64,000 nucleotides of DNA, taken from contig NZ_CANLYI010000002.1 of the NCBI RefSeq assembly GCF_947495255.1, positions 372,001 through 436,000 on the forward strand, given 5' to 3'. The notes below the pieces were generated by a model. It did not search any database. It saw only the letters and a program-made list of their open reading frames with translations, and was not told where the DNA came from. Source of the stretch: an uncultured Winogradskyella sp. GTDB lineage: Bacteria > Bacteroidota > Bacteroidia > Flavobacteriales > Flavobacteriaceae. The translations under genes and the position numbers were made by a program. Shown here one piece after another: positions 1 through 9,091 of the stretch (within the stretch, counting starts at the first letter, position 1; each line of letters opens with the position of its first letter).

Positions 1-1062
1 GAAGTTAATGGCTTTTGGAAAGAAGAAGGACAAGCCACTTTACAAGGTAATATGTATGTTGGTAGTGTATCTCATTTTAGTTTTTGGAATTGTGATATAC
101 CAGCCGAAGCTATTACACTTTGTGTAACGGTTACAGACGAAAATGGCAATGAATTAAGCAATATAGAAGTAAATATAACAAGTGCTACTTTTGGAAGCAC
201 TAATGGCAGCACAAATGAAAACGGAGAGGTTTGTGGTTTTGTGCCAAGTAATGAAAGCTTAGACCTTAGTATTTTTAATTATGGTATTTGTGGAAATACA
301 CCTTTACACTTAGAAACTATAGGTTCTTTTTCTTCAGACTCTAACATCACCATAATTATTACCGATAATCCATATATTATTGAAGAAACTGTTACTGGCA
401 AATTAAATAATTGTGATGGAGCTTCTGTTACTGACGGATATGTTCAAATCACCTATGGAGAAACAACTTTTACAGACTCGATAAACGATGATGGTTCTTT
501 TGAGATTATTGTGCTTAGATGTCTTGAAGATAACACCTTTAGTATAATGGGAACTAATTTTAACAACCCGCAAACAACTGGAGAAATATACTATACATTC
601 ACATCTCCTTTTACAAATTTAGGAGATTTAAATGCCTGTAATACAATTGACGAATTTTTTACATATAGTATAGATGATAGTGCGGTTGAAAGATTGTATA
701 TAGAAAATGACGACTTGGGTACTGGAACATTTTCTGATTACATTCAGTTACATGGAGGACCATTTAATACTACATTCAATAGCATAATTATAAATGTCCC
801 TAACCAACTAGGTAGTTATACTATAGGTGTTGATGATTTTGTTAAATTAGTATTAGGTTTCGAAGAGAATGGCACCAATCAATTATACGTTTTAAGTAAT
901 ACTGAAGATTGTAATATAACTATAAATGTTAGTAAAGCTGCTGAATTTATAGGAGACCATATCGATATAAATTTTAGTGGTGAACTTATACATGTTTATG
1001 AAGGTGTAACATATGGCCCAACGAGAACAATTGTAGGTTCTGCACATATAAAAAAGAGGTAA
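1..1062 (+). CDS. Surface/exported protein with carboxypeptidase-regulatory-like repeats, 3' part only
   Basis: The frame is open from base 1 (E-V-N-G-F-W-K-E-E...) and runs to a TAA at 1060-1062, so the gene begins left of the window; the first internal ATG at 52 is not the start. The visible 353 residues contain the stretch YVGSVSHFSFWNCD followed by Thr/Asn/Gly-rich beta-sandwich-like segments (LCVTVTDENGNELSNIEV; ETVTGKLNNCDGASVTDGYV). These resemble carboxypeptidase-D regulatory-like folds of Bacteroidota surface proteins. Paired cysteines fit an extracytoplasmic location. There is no T9SS motif at the C-terminus (it ends in HIKKR). The function is unknown. It converges on the barrel gene at 1126 across a shared terminator. 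Confidence 0.7.
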   Translation, partial: EVNGFWKEEGQATLQGNMYVGSVSHFSFWNCDIPAEAITLCVTVTDENGNELSNIEVNITSATFGSTNGSTNENGEVCGFVPSNESLDLSIFNYGICGNTPLHLETIGSFSSDSNITIIITDNPYIIEETVTGKLNNCDGASVTDGYVQITYGETTFTDSINDDGSFEIIVLRCLEDNTFSIMGTNFNNPQTTGEIYYTFTSPFTNLGDLNACNTIDEFFTYSIDDSAVERLYIENDDLGTGTFSDYIQLHGGPFNTTFNSIIINVPNQLGSYTIGVDDFVKLVLGFEENGTNQLYVLSNTEDCNITINVSKAAEFIGDHIDINFSGELIHVYEGVTYGPTRTIVGSAHIKKR

Positions 1063-1068
1063 CTCATA

Positions 1069-1104
1069 AAAAAGCCTTCAACTCATAAGAGCAGAAGGCT
1101 TTTT
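1069..1104. terminator. Bidirectional rho-independent terminator
   Basis: The inverted repeat AAAAGCCTTC / GAAGGCTTTT (arms 1070-1079 and 1094-1103, loop 14 nt) has an A-run before it and a T-run after it. It lies between two convergent genes and can serve both strands. Confidence 0.85.
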
Positions 1105-1125
1105 CAAATTTAAAAATAAAATATT

Positions 1126-3852
1126 TTACAAAGTATAAGTCAATCTAAAAGTGATAAACCTTGGTAAAATAAAAGTCTCAGAACTATAAACTGAAATATT
1201 ACTAGAGCCATTATTCACATTAGAATCTATATTTAATAAATTAGAGGCTTTAAGTTGGTATTCCCATTTAGCATCTTGATCCTTTCTGTAAGCTAAACTA
1301 GCATTCCAAGTTTGATAAGATTCTGAAGGCGTAATATTACTACTCTGATTAGTGTATGCATAATCTGTCCTTAACGTTAAAGAATCCCATATATAAGCAT
1401 CAAATTCTACAGAAGGTGCACTTGTAGTATATTTTATATCGTCACCTCCTTGATTAGTATTACTTATACTATGACGGTATTTTAAAGTTACGTTTGGCCA
1501 TTCTCTAAAATTAGTACTCAATTCTGGTGTGTATGTCTGAGAAAAACTTTCATTTACCGATCTATCACCTTGTACAAACTGATTTATTTTACTGTAATTA
1601 AAGTTAGCTCTTAAGCTTGCTCTTAACTTCCCAAATGTGCGTTGAATACGTCCGAAAGTAGAAATACTTTCATCTGCAAAATTAGAGTTAAAATAAGAAC
1701 TCGTTCTTATTACATTATCAAAATCGGTTAATGACCTCACCTGATCAATGTTTTTATTATAATTAAAAAAAGCAAAAACATTGGTATAATTAAAAAGGTT
1801 GAAACTAAAATAACGTAGACTTATATTATGCGAAAGTGCATTCTGTAATTCTGGCTCACCATACTGAATGCTATTGTAATTATTTAAAACTAAACCTTCA
1901 GCTAAACTCGTAACGTCTGTAAACGAATTTTTCATATTATAGCTTAAAGTTAAACTTTCACTCTTTTTAAATTGAATCCTAGTTTCAAAATCAGGTAATA
2001 ATCTAACAAAGTTATCTTCATATGTTGTACCAAATTGTGTGTTTTTATTTCCATAAGCATGTACAGAAAATCCTGGTGTAATGGTAAACTTACCTGTTTT
2101 TAGAGTATAATGCATTCCTAAATAAACATCACTAAAATTATATTCAGTATCATTTTCATTTACTAGCAAATCACCATCACTTGTTGTTAAAGTTGCAGTT
2201 GGATCAAAAAATGAACCATCATCTAAAAACTGAAAAATATTAGAATTAAATTTTTGATTACTTAAAATAGTCCCTAACGTAAAGTTGATATTACTTTTTG
2301 AATTCAGAATGTTATAATAATCTAATTTAGCATCTAACTGGTTAGATTTAATACGTCTTTCTTGATTTAAGTTATAACTAGTTTGATCCGTATCTAGGCC
2401 TAAAACACCTGCTGTTGTCTCAAAAGCATCCTCATCCTTTAATCCTGTTACATTGTAAAATGGGTCTTCATCCTTAATTAAGTGTTGTGCTTCAAAAGCA
2501 AAAATATTAGTCTCATTTAATGTGTAATAATAGTTAACATTTTGATTAATACTAAAAGGCTTTGCTTCATCAAGTTGATTCGTATTTCCAACTACAGATG
2601 AAAACTCATCGTTTGCTTCAGAATCATCAGAAATACGACCAAGTATATCATAATTCAATTGATTATTTACATTTGGTTTATAGCTTGCACTTAACTTCGC
2701 TAAACCCTGATTAGTTGCTTCTCTACCTGTTTGTATAGTTTCTTCATCTGGAATGTCTAATTCAGAATCCGTATAACGCACAAAACTCTCTTGTCTTGTT
2801 TTTAATCTATTTGCGTTATAAATAATAAAACCACTAAGATCTAAAGCTTTATTTGGAGCATAACTAAAGTTAACTGCTGCCAACTTAGATTCTATTTTTT
2901 CTGCATCTCCAAGATCAGTTAAACCTCGTAGTCCATTATCACCAAGATTTATACTTGTACCACTATTATTACTTGGAGCTCTAAATCCACCTCCAAAATT
3001 TCTAATATCCCTTCCTGTTAAGGCTACTTCTCCAATATTATTTAAGTCACCAATAACATTAATACTATATTTTGGACTGTAATAAAACAATTTAGGTTGT
3101 ACTAAGTATAATTCATCATTTGGTGAAGGTGCAACACCTCCTCCTGCAGTAACATCACCAAACCAAAAGTTCTCTTTTCCTTCTTTTAGTTTAATATTAA
3201 TAGCCACATTATCTTGATTATTCTGTACACCGCTTAACTGACCTACTTCGGAATAATTACGTAAAACTTGTACTTTATCTACTGCGTTAGAAGGTATGTT
3301 TTTGGTTGCTAATTTAGAGTCACCATCAAAGAAATCTTTTCCGTTCACCATTAATTTATTAACCACCTTACCTTCTACCTCAACTTGTCCATCTTCATTT
3401 ATTTCTACACCAGGTAATTTTTTTAGAACATCTTCTAACTTCCGCTCAGAACCATTTTTAAATGAATCTGCATTATATATTAATGTATCTCCTTTTATAG
3501 TCACAGGCATTTCGTAAGTAATCTCAACTGCATCAAGCTGATTATCTGAAACCATACTATAGTTTTTTGTGATATCTGCTTCTTTGGTTGTTAGAGTTTC
3601 ATTTACCGATTTTAATCCTATGTAACTGATCTGAATATTATACAAGGTATTCTTACTTAAAGACAGTACAAACTTTCCATTAGAATCTGTTATACCATAA
3701 GACTCTAAAGAGTTAGAGTCTTTATTAATAGCAATAACATTTGCAAGTTCTAATGGTGTACCAATACTATCCTTTACAACACCCTGAAGCTTAATTTGGG
3801 CAAAGGAACTACTAGCTATTACTATACATAATAGCGCTAAAACATTCTTCAT
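1126..3852 (-). CDS. TonB-receptor-like outer membrane beta-barrel protein (OMP_b-brl_3 type)
   Basis: The 908-residue protein has a signal peptide (about 1-19, ending SSFAQ) and an N-terminal carboxypeptidase-regulatory-like domain (about 20-105, LQGVVKDSIGTPLELANV). A plug-like region follows (about 118-220) with LEDVLKKLPGVEINEDGQ and MVNGKDFFDGD. The rest is a long run of alternating aromatic and polar strands ending in an aromatic-rich final strand (ITFRLTYTL). This is the layout of Bacteroidota 'outer membrane beta-barrel family' proteins, which resemble TonB-dependent receptors but have no SusD partner. The substrate is unknown. The two GLPGLI genes lie just upstream in the same orientation and are likely co-expressed; such pairing is common in flavobacteria. 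The kinase/regulator pair at 5980 is the nearest candidate controller. Confidence 0.85.
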   Translation of the reverse strand: MKNVLALLCIVIASSSFAQIKLQGVVKDSIGTPLELANVIAINKDSNSLESYGITDSNGKFVLSLSKNTLYNIQISYIGLKSVNETLTTKEADITKNYSMVSDNQLDAVEITYEMPVTIKGDTLIYNADSFKNGSERKLEDVLKKLPGVEINEDGQVEVEGKVVNKLMVNGKDFFDGDSKLATKNIPSNAVDKVQVLRNYSEVGQLSGVQNNQDNVAINIKLKEGKENFWFGDVTAGGGVAPSPNDELYLVQPKLFYYSPKYSINVIGDLNNIGEVALTGRDIRNFGGGFRAPSNNSGTSINLGDNGLRGLTDLGDAEKIESKLAAVNFSYAPNKALDLSGFIIYNANRLKTRQESFVRYTDSELDIPDEETIQTGREATNQGLAKLSASYKPNVNNQLNYDILGRISDDSEANDEFSSVVGNTNQLDEAKPFSINQNVNYYYTLNETNIFAFEAQHLIKDEDPFYNVTGLKDEDAFETTAGVLGLDTDQTSYNLNQERRIKSNQLDAKLDYYNILNSKSNINFTLGTILSNQKFNSNIFQFLDDGSFFDPTATLTTSDGDLLVNENDTEYNFSDVYLGMHYTLKTGKFTITPGFSVHAYGNKNTQFGTTYEDNFVRLLPDFETRIQFKKSESLTLSYNMKNSFTDVTSLAEGLVLNNYNSIQYGEPELQNALSHNISLRYFSFNLFNYTNVFAFFNYNKNIDQVRSLTDFDNVIRTSSYFNSNFADESISTFGRIQRTFGKLRASLRANFNYSKINQFVQGDRSVNESFSQTYTPELSTNFREWPNVTLKYRHSISNTNQGGDDIKYTTSAPSVEFDAYIWDSLTLRTDYAYTNQSSNITPSESYQTWNASLAYRKDQDAKWEYQLKASNLLNIDSNVNNGSSNISVYSSETFILPRFITFRLTYTL

Positions 3853-3952
3853 ATAATTTGGTTGTGATTGTTATTTTAAATTTTCGTTTAAATCAAATGC
3901 AATAAAACATTTGTTTGTAATATGGTTGTTCTAAACAAAAAATGCTTTTAAA

Positions 3953-4882
3953 TTAGTTACGACCTCGTCCGCCTCCTCGACCACCTCGTCCACCTCTACC
4001 ACCATACATCTCGCGCATTTCTTGCATTTTTTTTGTCACAATCTCATTGTATTCGGCTTGGGTAACCTCGTCTCCTTTTGTAGGTTTCTTAATTTCTTCT
4101 TTTTCAGCTGGGTTTAAAACAATCTTAGTACATAATATAGTAGTACGATCAGCATTAACTTCTAATATTAATCCTGGTAAACCCCAATAATCATCTGGCC
4201 CTTGGTTTACAGGAATCTGAGGCGAATACCATGCTACAACTTCTATCGTTTTTGGCACTTCTATTTCTGATAAAGGATCATCCGATTTTGCGTTAGCCTC
4301 ATCTTTAGTTTTAGTACTATCTTTTGAAACTTTCCCTTCTTCTTTTTCATCCTTTTTGTCTCCACCACGCCCACGTCTAAAGCTTCTAAAATCAAACTTA
4401 TCTACAGTTGTAGTCGCTGTAGCTTTGAAACACGTATATTGACCAATTTGTTTCGTCTCAGTCCCCATTTTCCATTCCAGATTTTTTATTTCATCTACAA
4501 TTAAAAACTGCTTTCCAAAAAACTCTTGGTCCTGAATAACCTCTTTTGTTTTTACGTTTTTGTATTTTGGACCACCAGATAGGCTAGAACCGAAACCACC
4601 AAAACCTCTTCCTCCTCCTGGAGCTGCTAACTTCTCTTCTTCTTTGTAAATAGACTCTGCTTGATTAAATGTTAAAACGTATTCTTTTTCTAAGAAGCTT
4701 TTCATACGTTCCATTATTTGCTTTTTCCTATCCGGACTCATATCACGACCACCAAATTCATCCATATCCATAGTGGTTTTAGATTGGTAATAGGCCTTGC
4801 CTTGAAAATCTTGTGCAAACGCACTAAAATTGGTAAAAAACACTGTTAATAGTAACGCGATTTTTAATGGTAATTTCTTCAT
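3953..4882 (-). CDS. GLPGLI family protein with Gly/Arg-rich tail
   Basis: The 309-residue protein has a signal peptide (about 1-23, ending FSAFAQ). It carries the family-naming motif in the segment DDYWGLPGLILEVNADRTT, preceded by VVAWYSPQIPVNQGP. An internal acidic/lysine-rich linker (about 165-205) separates the two halves. The extreme C-terminus is a Gly-Arg repeat (YGGRGGRGGRGGGRGRN), unusual for an exported protein. GLPGLI proteins are exported or periplasmic Bacteroidota proteins of unknown function, often found beside TonB-type barrels. It is a paralogue of the next gene upstream, with a gap of 114 bp. Family assignment is strong; function is not known. Confidence 0.85.
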   Translation of the reverse strand: MKKLPLKIALLLTVFFTNFSAFAQDFQGKAYYQSKTTMDMDEFGGRDMSPDRKKQIMERMKSFLEKEYVLTFNQAESIYKEEEKLAAPGGGRGFGGFGSSLSGGPKYKNVKTKEVIQDQEFFGKQFLIVDEIKNLEWKMGTETKQIGQYTCFKATATTTVDKFDFRSFRRGRGGDKKDEKEEGKVSKDSTKTKDEANAKSDDPLSEIEVPKTIEVVAWYSPQIPVNQGPDDYWGLPGLILEVNADRTTILCTKIVLNPAEKEEIKKPTKGDEVTQAEYNEIVTKKMQEMREMYGGRGGRGGRGGGRGRN

Positions 4883-4996
4883 GTTTTTATTGATGTTGTT
4901 TAAACTCCTGAACGAATTTAGTTAATCTTACATTACATAAGACTGCAGATAATAAGAAAAGTAAAACGTCACCTTGTTAAACTTATGTTAAGAAAA

Positions 4997-5857
4997 CTAA
5001 CCACCAATTGTAATACTAATGCTTTCCCCTTTAGAACCTTTACGAGGTGCATAACGTTCCATCATTTCTTTCGCTTTTTTATCCATTATTTCATCGTAAT
5101 CTTTCTGATTTACCTCTTTTCCTTTAGTGGGTTCTACAATCTCCACTTTTTCCTCTGGATTAATTACAATTTGACTACAAATGATTGTTAGTTTTCCATC
5201 ATGAATTTCTAAAATTAAACCAGGTAAACCTTGATATTTCGAAGGTCCATTACTCACAGGTATTTGAGGTGTATACCAAGCCGTAATTGTACGCTCTTCC
5301 ATTTCAGGTTCTTCTTCATTCTTCTCTTCGTCAGATTCTTTTTCCTTATTCGTGTTACTGCTAAAACTGAAACTTTTTCTCTTTGGAACTTGCTTAGTAT
5401 AGGTGGCTTTAAAACACATATATTCACCAATATGCTTTGTTTCGGATCCTAATTTCCAATCTATGGAAGCTATAGAATCTTTAATCAAAAACTTTTTACC
5501 CATAGTCTCCTTTTGATCAACATAATTTTTGTCTTTTATATTTTTATAAAAAACATCATCACCACTATTTCCAAAAGACATCATAATTTCACCTCCAACT
5601 TGCGGTTTATCTAGTTCGGCTTCTTGTTTATATAAAGATGACGTTTTATCAAAAGTTAATTTATAAGTTTTCTGAAACCCTTTTTTCATCATCTCCATCA
5701 TCTTGGTTTGCATAGCATCATTGATTTTAGTGCTATCCATCTTAATTTCAATTTTACGTTGCGTTTTGTAAGTTGCTACACCTTGAAAATCTTGAGCTAA
5801 AACTGAAGAAGCCATAAGAATAAGAACAAATGAGAGTAAGATCGAGAGATTTTTCAT
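4997..5857 (-). CDS. GLPGLI family protein
   Basis: The 286-residue protein has a signal peptide (about 1-21, ending SSVLAQ) and then DFQGVATYKTQRKIEI, matching the start of the mature neighbour (DFQGKAYYQSKTTMDM). The family motif is in YQGLPGLILEIHDGKLT, preceded by ITAWYTPQIPVSNGP. It ends in a short Lys/Ser/Gly tail rather than the RGG tail of its paralogue. It is the first gene of a minus-strand group (this gene, its paralogue, the barrel), divergent from the histidine kinase with 122 bp between the starts, so shared control is plausible. The function of the family is unknown. Confidence 0.85.
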   Translation of the reverse strand: MKNLSILLSFVLILMASSVLAQDFQGVATYKTQRKIEIKMDSTKINDAMQTKMMEMMKKGFQKTYKLTFDKTSSLYKQEAELDKPQVGGEIMMSFGNSGDDVFYKNIKDKNYVDQKETMGKKFLIKDSIASIDWKLGSETKHIGEYMCFKATYTKQVPKRKSFSFSSNTNKEKESDEEKNEEEPEMEERTITAWYTPQIPVSNGPSKYQGLPGLILEIHDGKLTIICSQIVINPEEKVEIVEPTKGKEVNQKDYDEIMDKKAKEMMERYAPRKGSKGESISITIGG

Positions 5858-5967
5858 GTTTTTTTGTTTTGATTAATATACTACAATATTCTGAAAATTA
5901 ATTAAGTACTTGTGTTAACCAACGTTAACGAGTGTTAACCAATAGCGAGTTCTAAATTTTTACTTTA

Positions 5968-5975
5968 TACATTTG
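5968..5975 (+). promoter_or_regulatory. Candidate -7 box for the histidine kinase gene
   Basis: TACATTTG matches the Bacteroidota -7 consensus TAnnTTTG exactly. It lies only 4 bp before the ATG at 5980, so the transcript would start at or next to the start codon (leaderless). No clear -33 TTTG is visible, which limits confidence. Confidence 0.4.
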
Positions 5976-5979
5976 AAGT

Positions 5980-7512
5980 ATGAATGATAAAAGATATAAA
6001 TGGATATTATACACCATTGTTGTTGTCATCCTTGTTACAATTAGCATACAAGTGTATTGGAATTATAAAAATTACCAAACTAGCAAGCAACAACTTATAA
6101 ATGATGTACAAATTAGTTTAGATAAAGCAGTAGATGATTATTATACAGCCTTAGCAGAACGGTCTACTATTGGTATTTTTTTAAAAGGCAATCAACAAAA
6201 GGATGCTTTTAAAGAAGGAAGTAAACTTCAAGATTTATTAAAAAATATAGATGAATCTAATAGCGGCTTTAATAATATAGACTCGTTAGATATCAATGCC
6301 ATAGACGGCATAACAATACTTAGAGGACGTAAGGCCGATTCAATGGCTAAAAAAGAAGATGAAAAACTCAACCCTTTAACAATTGAAAATTTTCATTTAA
6401 AAAAAGACAGTTTAAAAAATAAGGGTATTGATTTTAAAACTGCCGAATTTTTAACATCAAAAGTCATGATTTCTATAAATAATGACACTCTTGATATTAA
6501 GAGCGTAGATAGTTTAGTTAAGCAAGAATTAAAACGAAAAAGTATTAATATCTCATTTTATTTAGACTATAAAAAACCAGAACACGATATTAACCATTGG
6601 ATTAAGACTAAAGAAATGCCGAAGCTTGACCCTAACCATATGTCAGACGATTACTTACAAACCGACTCAAAATCTACGTTTCTTCCAAAAGGCACTTTTC
6701 TAACTATATTATTTACAAATACAACGGAAGCCATTTTATATCGTATTCTAGGTGGAATTTTAATCTCTACACTTCTCATTCTTGCCGTGATAAGTTCATT
6801 ATTTTATCTCTTAAAAATTATACGAGACCAAAAACAACTAGCCGAAGTAAAAAACGACCTTATTAGTAATATTACACACGAGTTTAAAACTCCAATAGCT
6901 ACCATAAGTGCAGCAATAGAAGGTATAAATAGTTTTAATGCTATTGAGGACAAGGAAAAGACCAAGAAATATCTAAATATGTCATCAGAACAATTAGGAA
7001 AACTAAATGTTATGGTTGAAAAAATGCTAGAAACAGCAACCTTGGATAGTAATAATTTAAAGCTGAAAAAAGAAAATTTTAACCTTTCCGAATTGCTACT
7101 AACGCTAACCAATCGTTATAAAATACAATTTCCAGAAAAAACCATAAACAGTAATTTTCAACTTGAAAACTTAATCATAAATGCAGATATATTTCATATT
7201 GAAAATGCTTTAAATAATATTTTAGATAATGCCGTAAAATATGGAGGAGATATTATTTCAGTTGAATTAATGTCAACTAAAAATGATTCTGTTATTATAA
7301 TTTCAGATAACGGGAACAGTTTAAGCAAAGCAAATAAAGACCAAATTTTCGATAAATTTTATCGTATACCTAAAGGCAACATGCACGATGTAAAAGGTTT
7401 TGGGATTGGTTTGTATTACACCAAAACGATAATAGAAAAACACAAAGGATTAGTCGTCTCAGAATTAAATAAAAATTTAACTACTTTTAAAATCACACTT
7501 CCAAATGGCTAA
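5980..7512 (+). CDS. Two-component sensor histidine kinase
   Basis: The 510-residue inner-membrane kinase has TM1 at about 9-28, a periplasmic sensor region of about 210 residues, and TM2 at about 252-280 (GGILISTLLILAVISSLFYLL). A HisKA domain follows with the phosphoacceptor His300 in NITHEFKTPIATI. The HATPase_c domain has an N-box (NILDNAVKYGG), a G1-type DNGNSLS and a G2 KGFGIGLYYTK. No clear HAMP domain separates TM2 from the dimerisation helix. The 3' end overlaps the response regulator start by 8 bp, so the two form a translationally coupled pair. The divergent GLPGLI/barrel genes are the likely targets, by position only. Confidence 0.92.
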   Translation: MNDKRYKWILYTIVVVILVTISIQVYWNYKNYQTSKQQLINDVQISLDKAVDDYYTALAERSTIGIFLKGNQQKDAFKEGSKLQDLLKNIDESNSGFNNIDSLDINAIDGITILRGRKADSMAKKEDEKLNPLTIENFHLKKDSLKNKGIDFKTAEFLTSKVMISINNDTLDIKSVDSLVKQELKRKSINISFYLDYKKPEHDINHWIKTKEMPKLDPNHMSDDYLQTDSKSTFLPKGTFLTILFTNTTEAILYRILGGILISTLLILAVISSLFYLLKIIRDQKQLAEVKNDLISNITHEFKTPIATISAAIEGINSFNAIEDKEKTKKYLNMSSEQLGKLNVMVEKMLETATLDSNNLKLKKENFNLSELLLTLTNRYKIQFPEKTINSNFQLENLIINADIFHIENALNNILDNAVKYGGDIISVELMSTKNDSVIIISDNGNSLSKANKDQIFDKFYRIPKGNMHDVKGFGIGLYYTKTIIEKHKGLVVSELNKNLTTFKITLPNG

Positions 7513-8188
7513 TAACATAAAACTTTTACTTGCTGAAGACGAAGCTGCTTTAGGTCAAATAATTAAAGAAAGTCTTGAAACTCGAAATTTCGACGTTATC
7601 CTCTGTGATAATGGAGAAAAAGCATTTGAAAAATATAAAACGGAATCACCAGAAATTTTGGTGCTCGATGTAATGATGCCCAAAAAAGATGGTTTCACTT
7701 TAGCTAAAGAGATTAGAGCTATTGATAACGCAATTCCTATTATATTTTTAACAGCTAAATCGCAAACAGCAGATGTTGTTGAAGGATTTTCTATTGGTGG
7801 AAACGATTATCTAAAAAAGCCATTTAGTATGGAAGAACTCATTGTAAGAGTACATAACTTGGTTGATAGAACAAAAACTCAAAAAACTGTAGAAATTGTA
7901 ACTCTTGGTCATTTTTCTTTCGATTTCCCTAAGCAACTCTTACAGTTTAAAAATGAAAAATCAATACAACTCACACATAGAGAATCACATTTATTGTTTC
8001 ATTTAATAAAAAATAAAAATCAAGTTTTAGATCGCTCTTTAATTCTGAACAAACTTTGGGGAACTGATGATTTTTTCACCACTAGAAGCATGGATGTTTT
8101 TATTACAAAACTTCGTAAAAAGCTAAGAAAAGATGAAAGTATTCAAATTATTAATGTCCGAGGGTTTGGATATAAATTAACAGATTAA
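7505..8188 (+). CDS. OmpR-family response regulator
   Basis: The 227-residue protein has a receiver domain (1-120) with the acidic pocket E11/D12, phosphoacceptor Asp55 (LVLDVMMPKKDG), the Thr of FLTAKS and the conserved Lys of LKKPFSMEEL. A C-terminal winged-helix DNA-binding domain (about 130-227) ends in VRGFGYKL, typical of OmpR/PhoB regulators. It starts inside the kinase 3' end and is the cognate partner. Confidence 0.93.
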   Translation: MANNIKLLLAEDEAALGQIIKESLETRNFDVILCDNGEKAFEKYKTESPEILVLDVMMPKKDGFTLAKEIRAIDNAIPIIFLTAKSQTADVVEGFSIGGNDYLKKPFSMEELIVRVHNLVDRTKTQKTVEIVTLGHFSFDFPKQLLQFKNEKSIQLTHRESHLLFHLIKNKNQVLDRSLILNKLWGTDDFFTTRSMDVFITKLRKKLRKDESIQIINVRGFGYKLTD

Positions 8189-8257
8189 ACAGGTTAAAAC
8201 CTATTATAGCTCCACTAGTATTTAAAAACCTGATAGGTCTTCAATTTAAACTGATAC

Positions 8258-8265
8258 TATTTTTG
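8258..8265 (+). promoter_or_regulatory. Candidate -7 box upstream of the 8294 gene
   Basis: TATTTTTG fits TAnnTTTG and lies 28 bp before the ATG at 8294, in the gap after the response regulator. No convincing -33 element is seen. Confidence 0.4.
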
Positions 8266-8293
8266 TATTTTTCAAGTCTATTCCATTAATATC

Positions 8294-9088
8294 ATGCAAA
8301 AATTAGTGTATTTGTTTATATTATTCTGTATGTTCTGCTTTTCTCAAGAAAAAGAACAACAACAAATTACTGCCACCATAAAAGATTCTACAGTAATTGA
8401 TGCTAAAACTATTTTTGGGATTGACTCTTTTGAAACCTTATATTATTCAACGGAGAATAATTCATTCCATAAAAAAACAAAGGATACTATTATCACTTAT
8501 GCCAATTTTCAACTTGGCGAAATCACTTCAGTAAACACTTTTAATCCTTTAAAAATAAATCTTTTTTATAAAGATTTTAATACGGTTGTTATTTTAGATA
8601 ATCGTTTGGCTGAAATTTCAAAAATTGACTTCAATACTATTCAACCATATAAAAATGTATCTTTTGTTACTTCTGGTTTTAATAAAACGATATGGGTGTT
8701 TAATGCAGATTTTCAGTATTTAGAACTCTACGATTACAACTCTAAGAAGGTAAAATTAAAAACAATGCCTGTTCAATCTAGGGTCTTAGATTTAACAAGT
8801 GATTACAATTATTGCTACTTACTTACCGAAAACTTTCTCTACATCTACAATTATTTTGGTAGTTTAATTAGAAAAATAAAAAATACAGGATATGAAAAAT
8901 TAGCATTTAATGAGGCGCATATACTTTTAAAAAAAGAAAATTCGCTTTTTATCCTTGAAAAAAACAAATCTGAAATTCATCCTGTAAAACATCCGAAAAT
9001 GTTAATAAAACAGTTTTTGGTAACCAACCAAACGGTGTATATTTACGACGAAAATTTACTACGTCATTACCAATTAAAAACAGATTAG
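8294..9088 (+). CDS. Exported hypothetical protein, probable beta-propeller-like
   Basis: The 264-residue protein has a short signal peptide (MQKLVYLFILFCMFCFS, then QEKEQQQ). The rest is made of short alternating strands with recurring Tyr/Phe pairs (VVILDNRLAEISKIDF, YLELYDYNSKKVKL, YLYIYNYFGSLIRKI), as in PQQ/YVTN-type propellers. No catalytic motif is recognised. It ends 3 bp before the deoxynucleoside kinase start, so the two are almost certainly co-transcribed. A conserved flavobacterial protein of unknown role is the best description. Confidence 0.7.
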   Translation: MQKLVYLFILFCMFCFSQEKEQQQITATIKDSTVIDAKTIFGIDSFETLYYSTENNSFHKKTKDTIITYANFQLGEITSVNTFNPLKINLFYKDFNTVVILDNRLAEISKIDFNTIQPYKNVSFVTSGFNKTIWVFNADFQYLELYDYNSKKVKLKTMPVQSRVLDLTSDYNYCYLLTENFLYIYNYFGSLIRKIKNTGYEKLAFNEAHILLKKENSLFILEKNKSEIHPVKHPKMLIKQFLVTNQTVYIYDENLLRHYQLKTD

Positions 9089-9091
9089 ATT

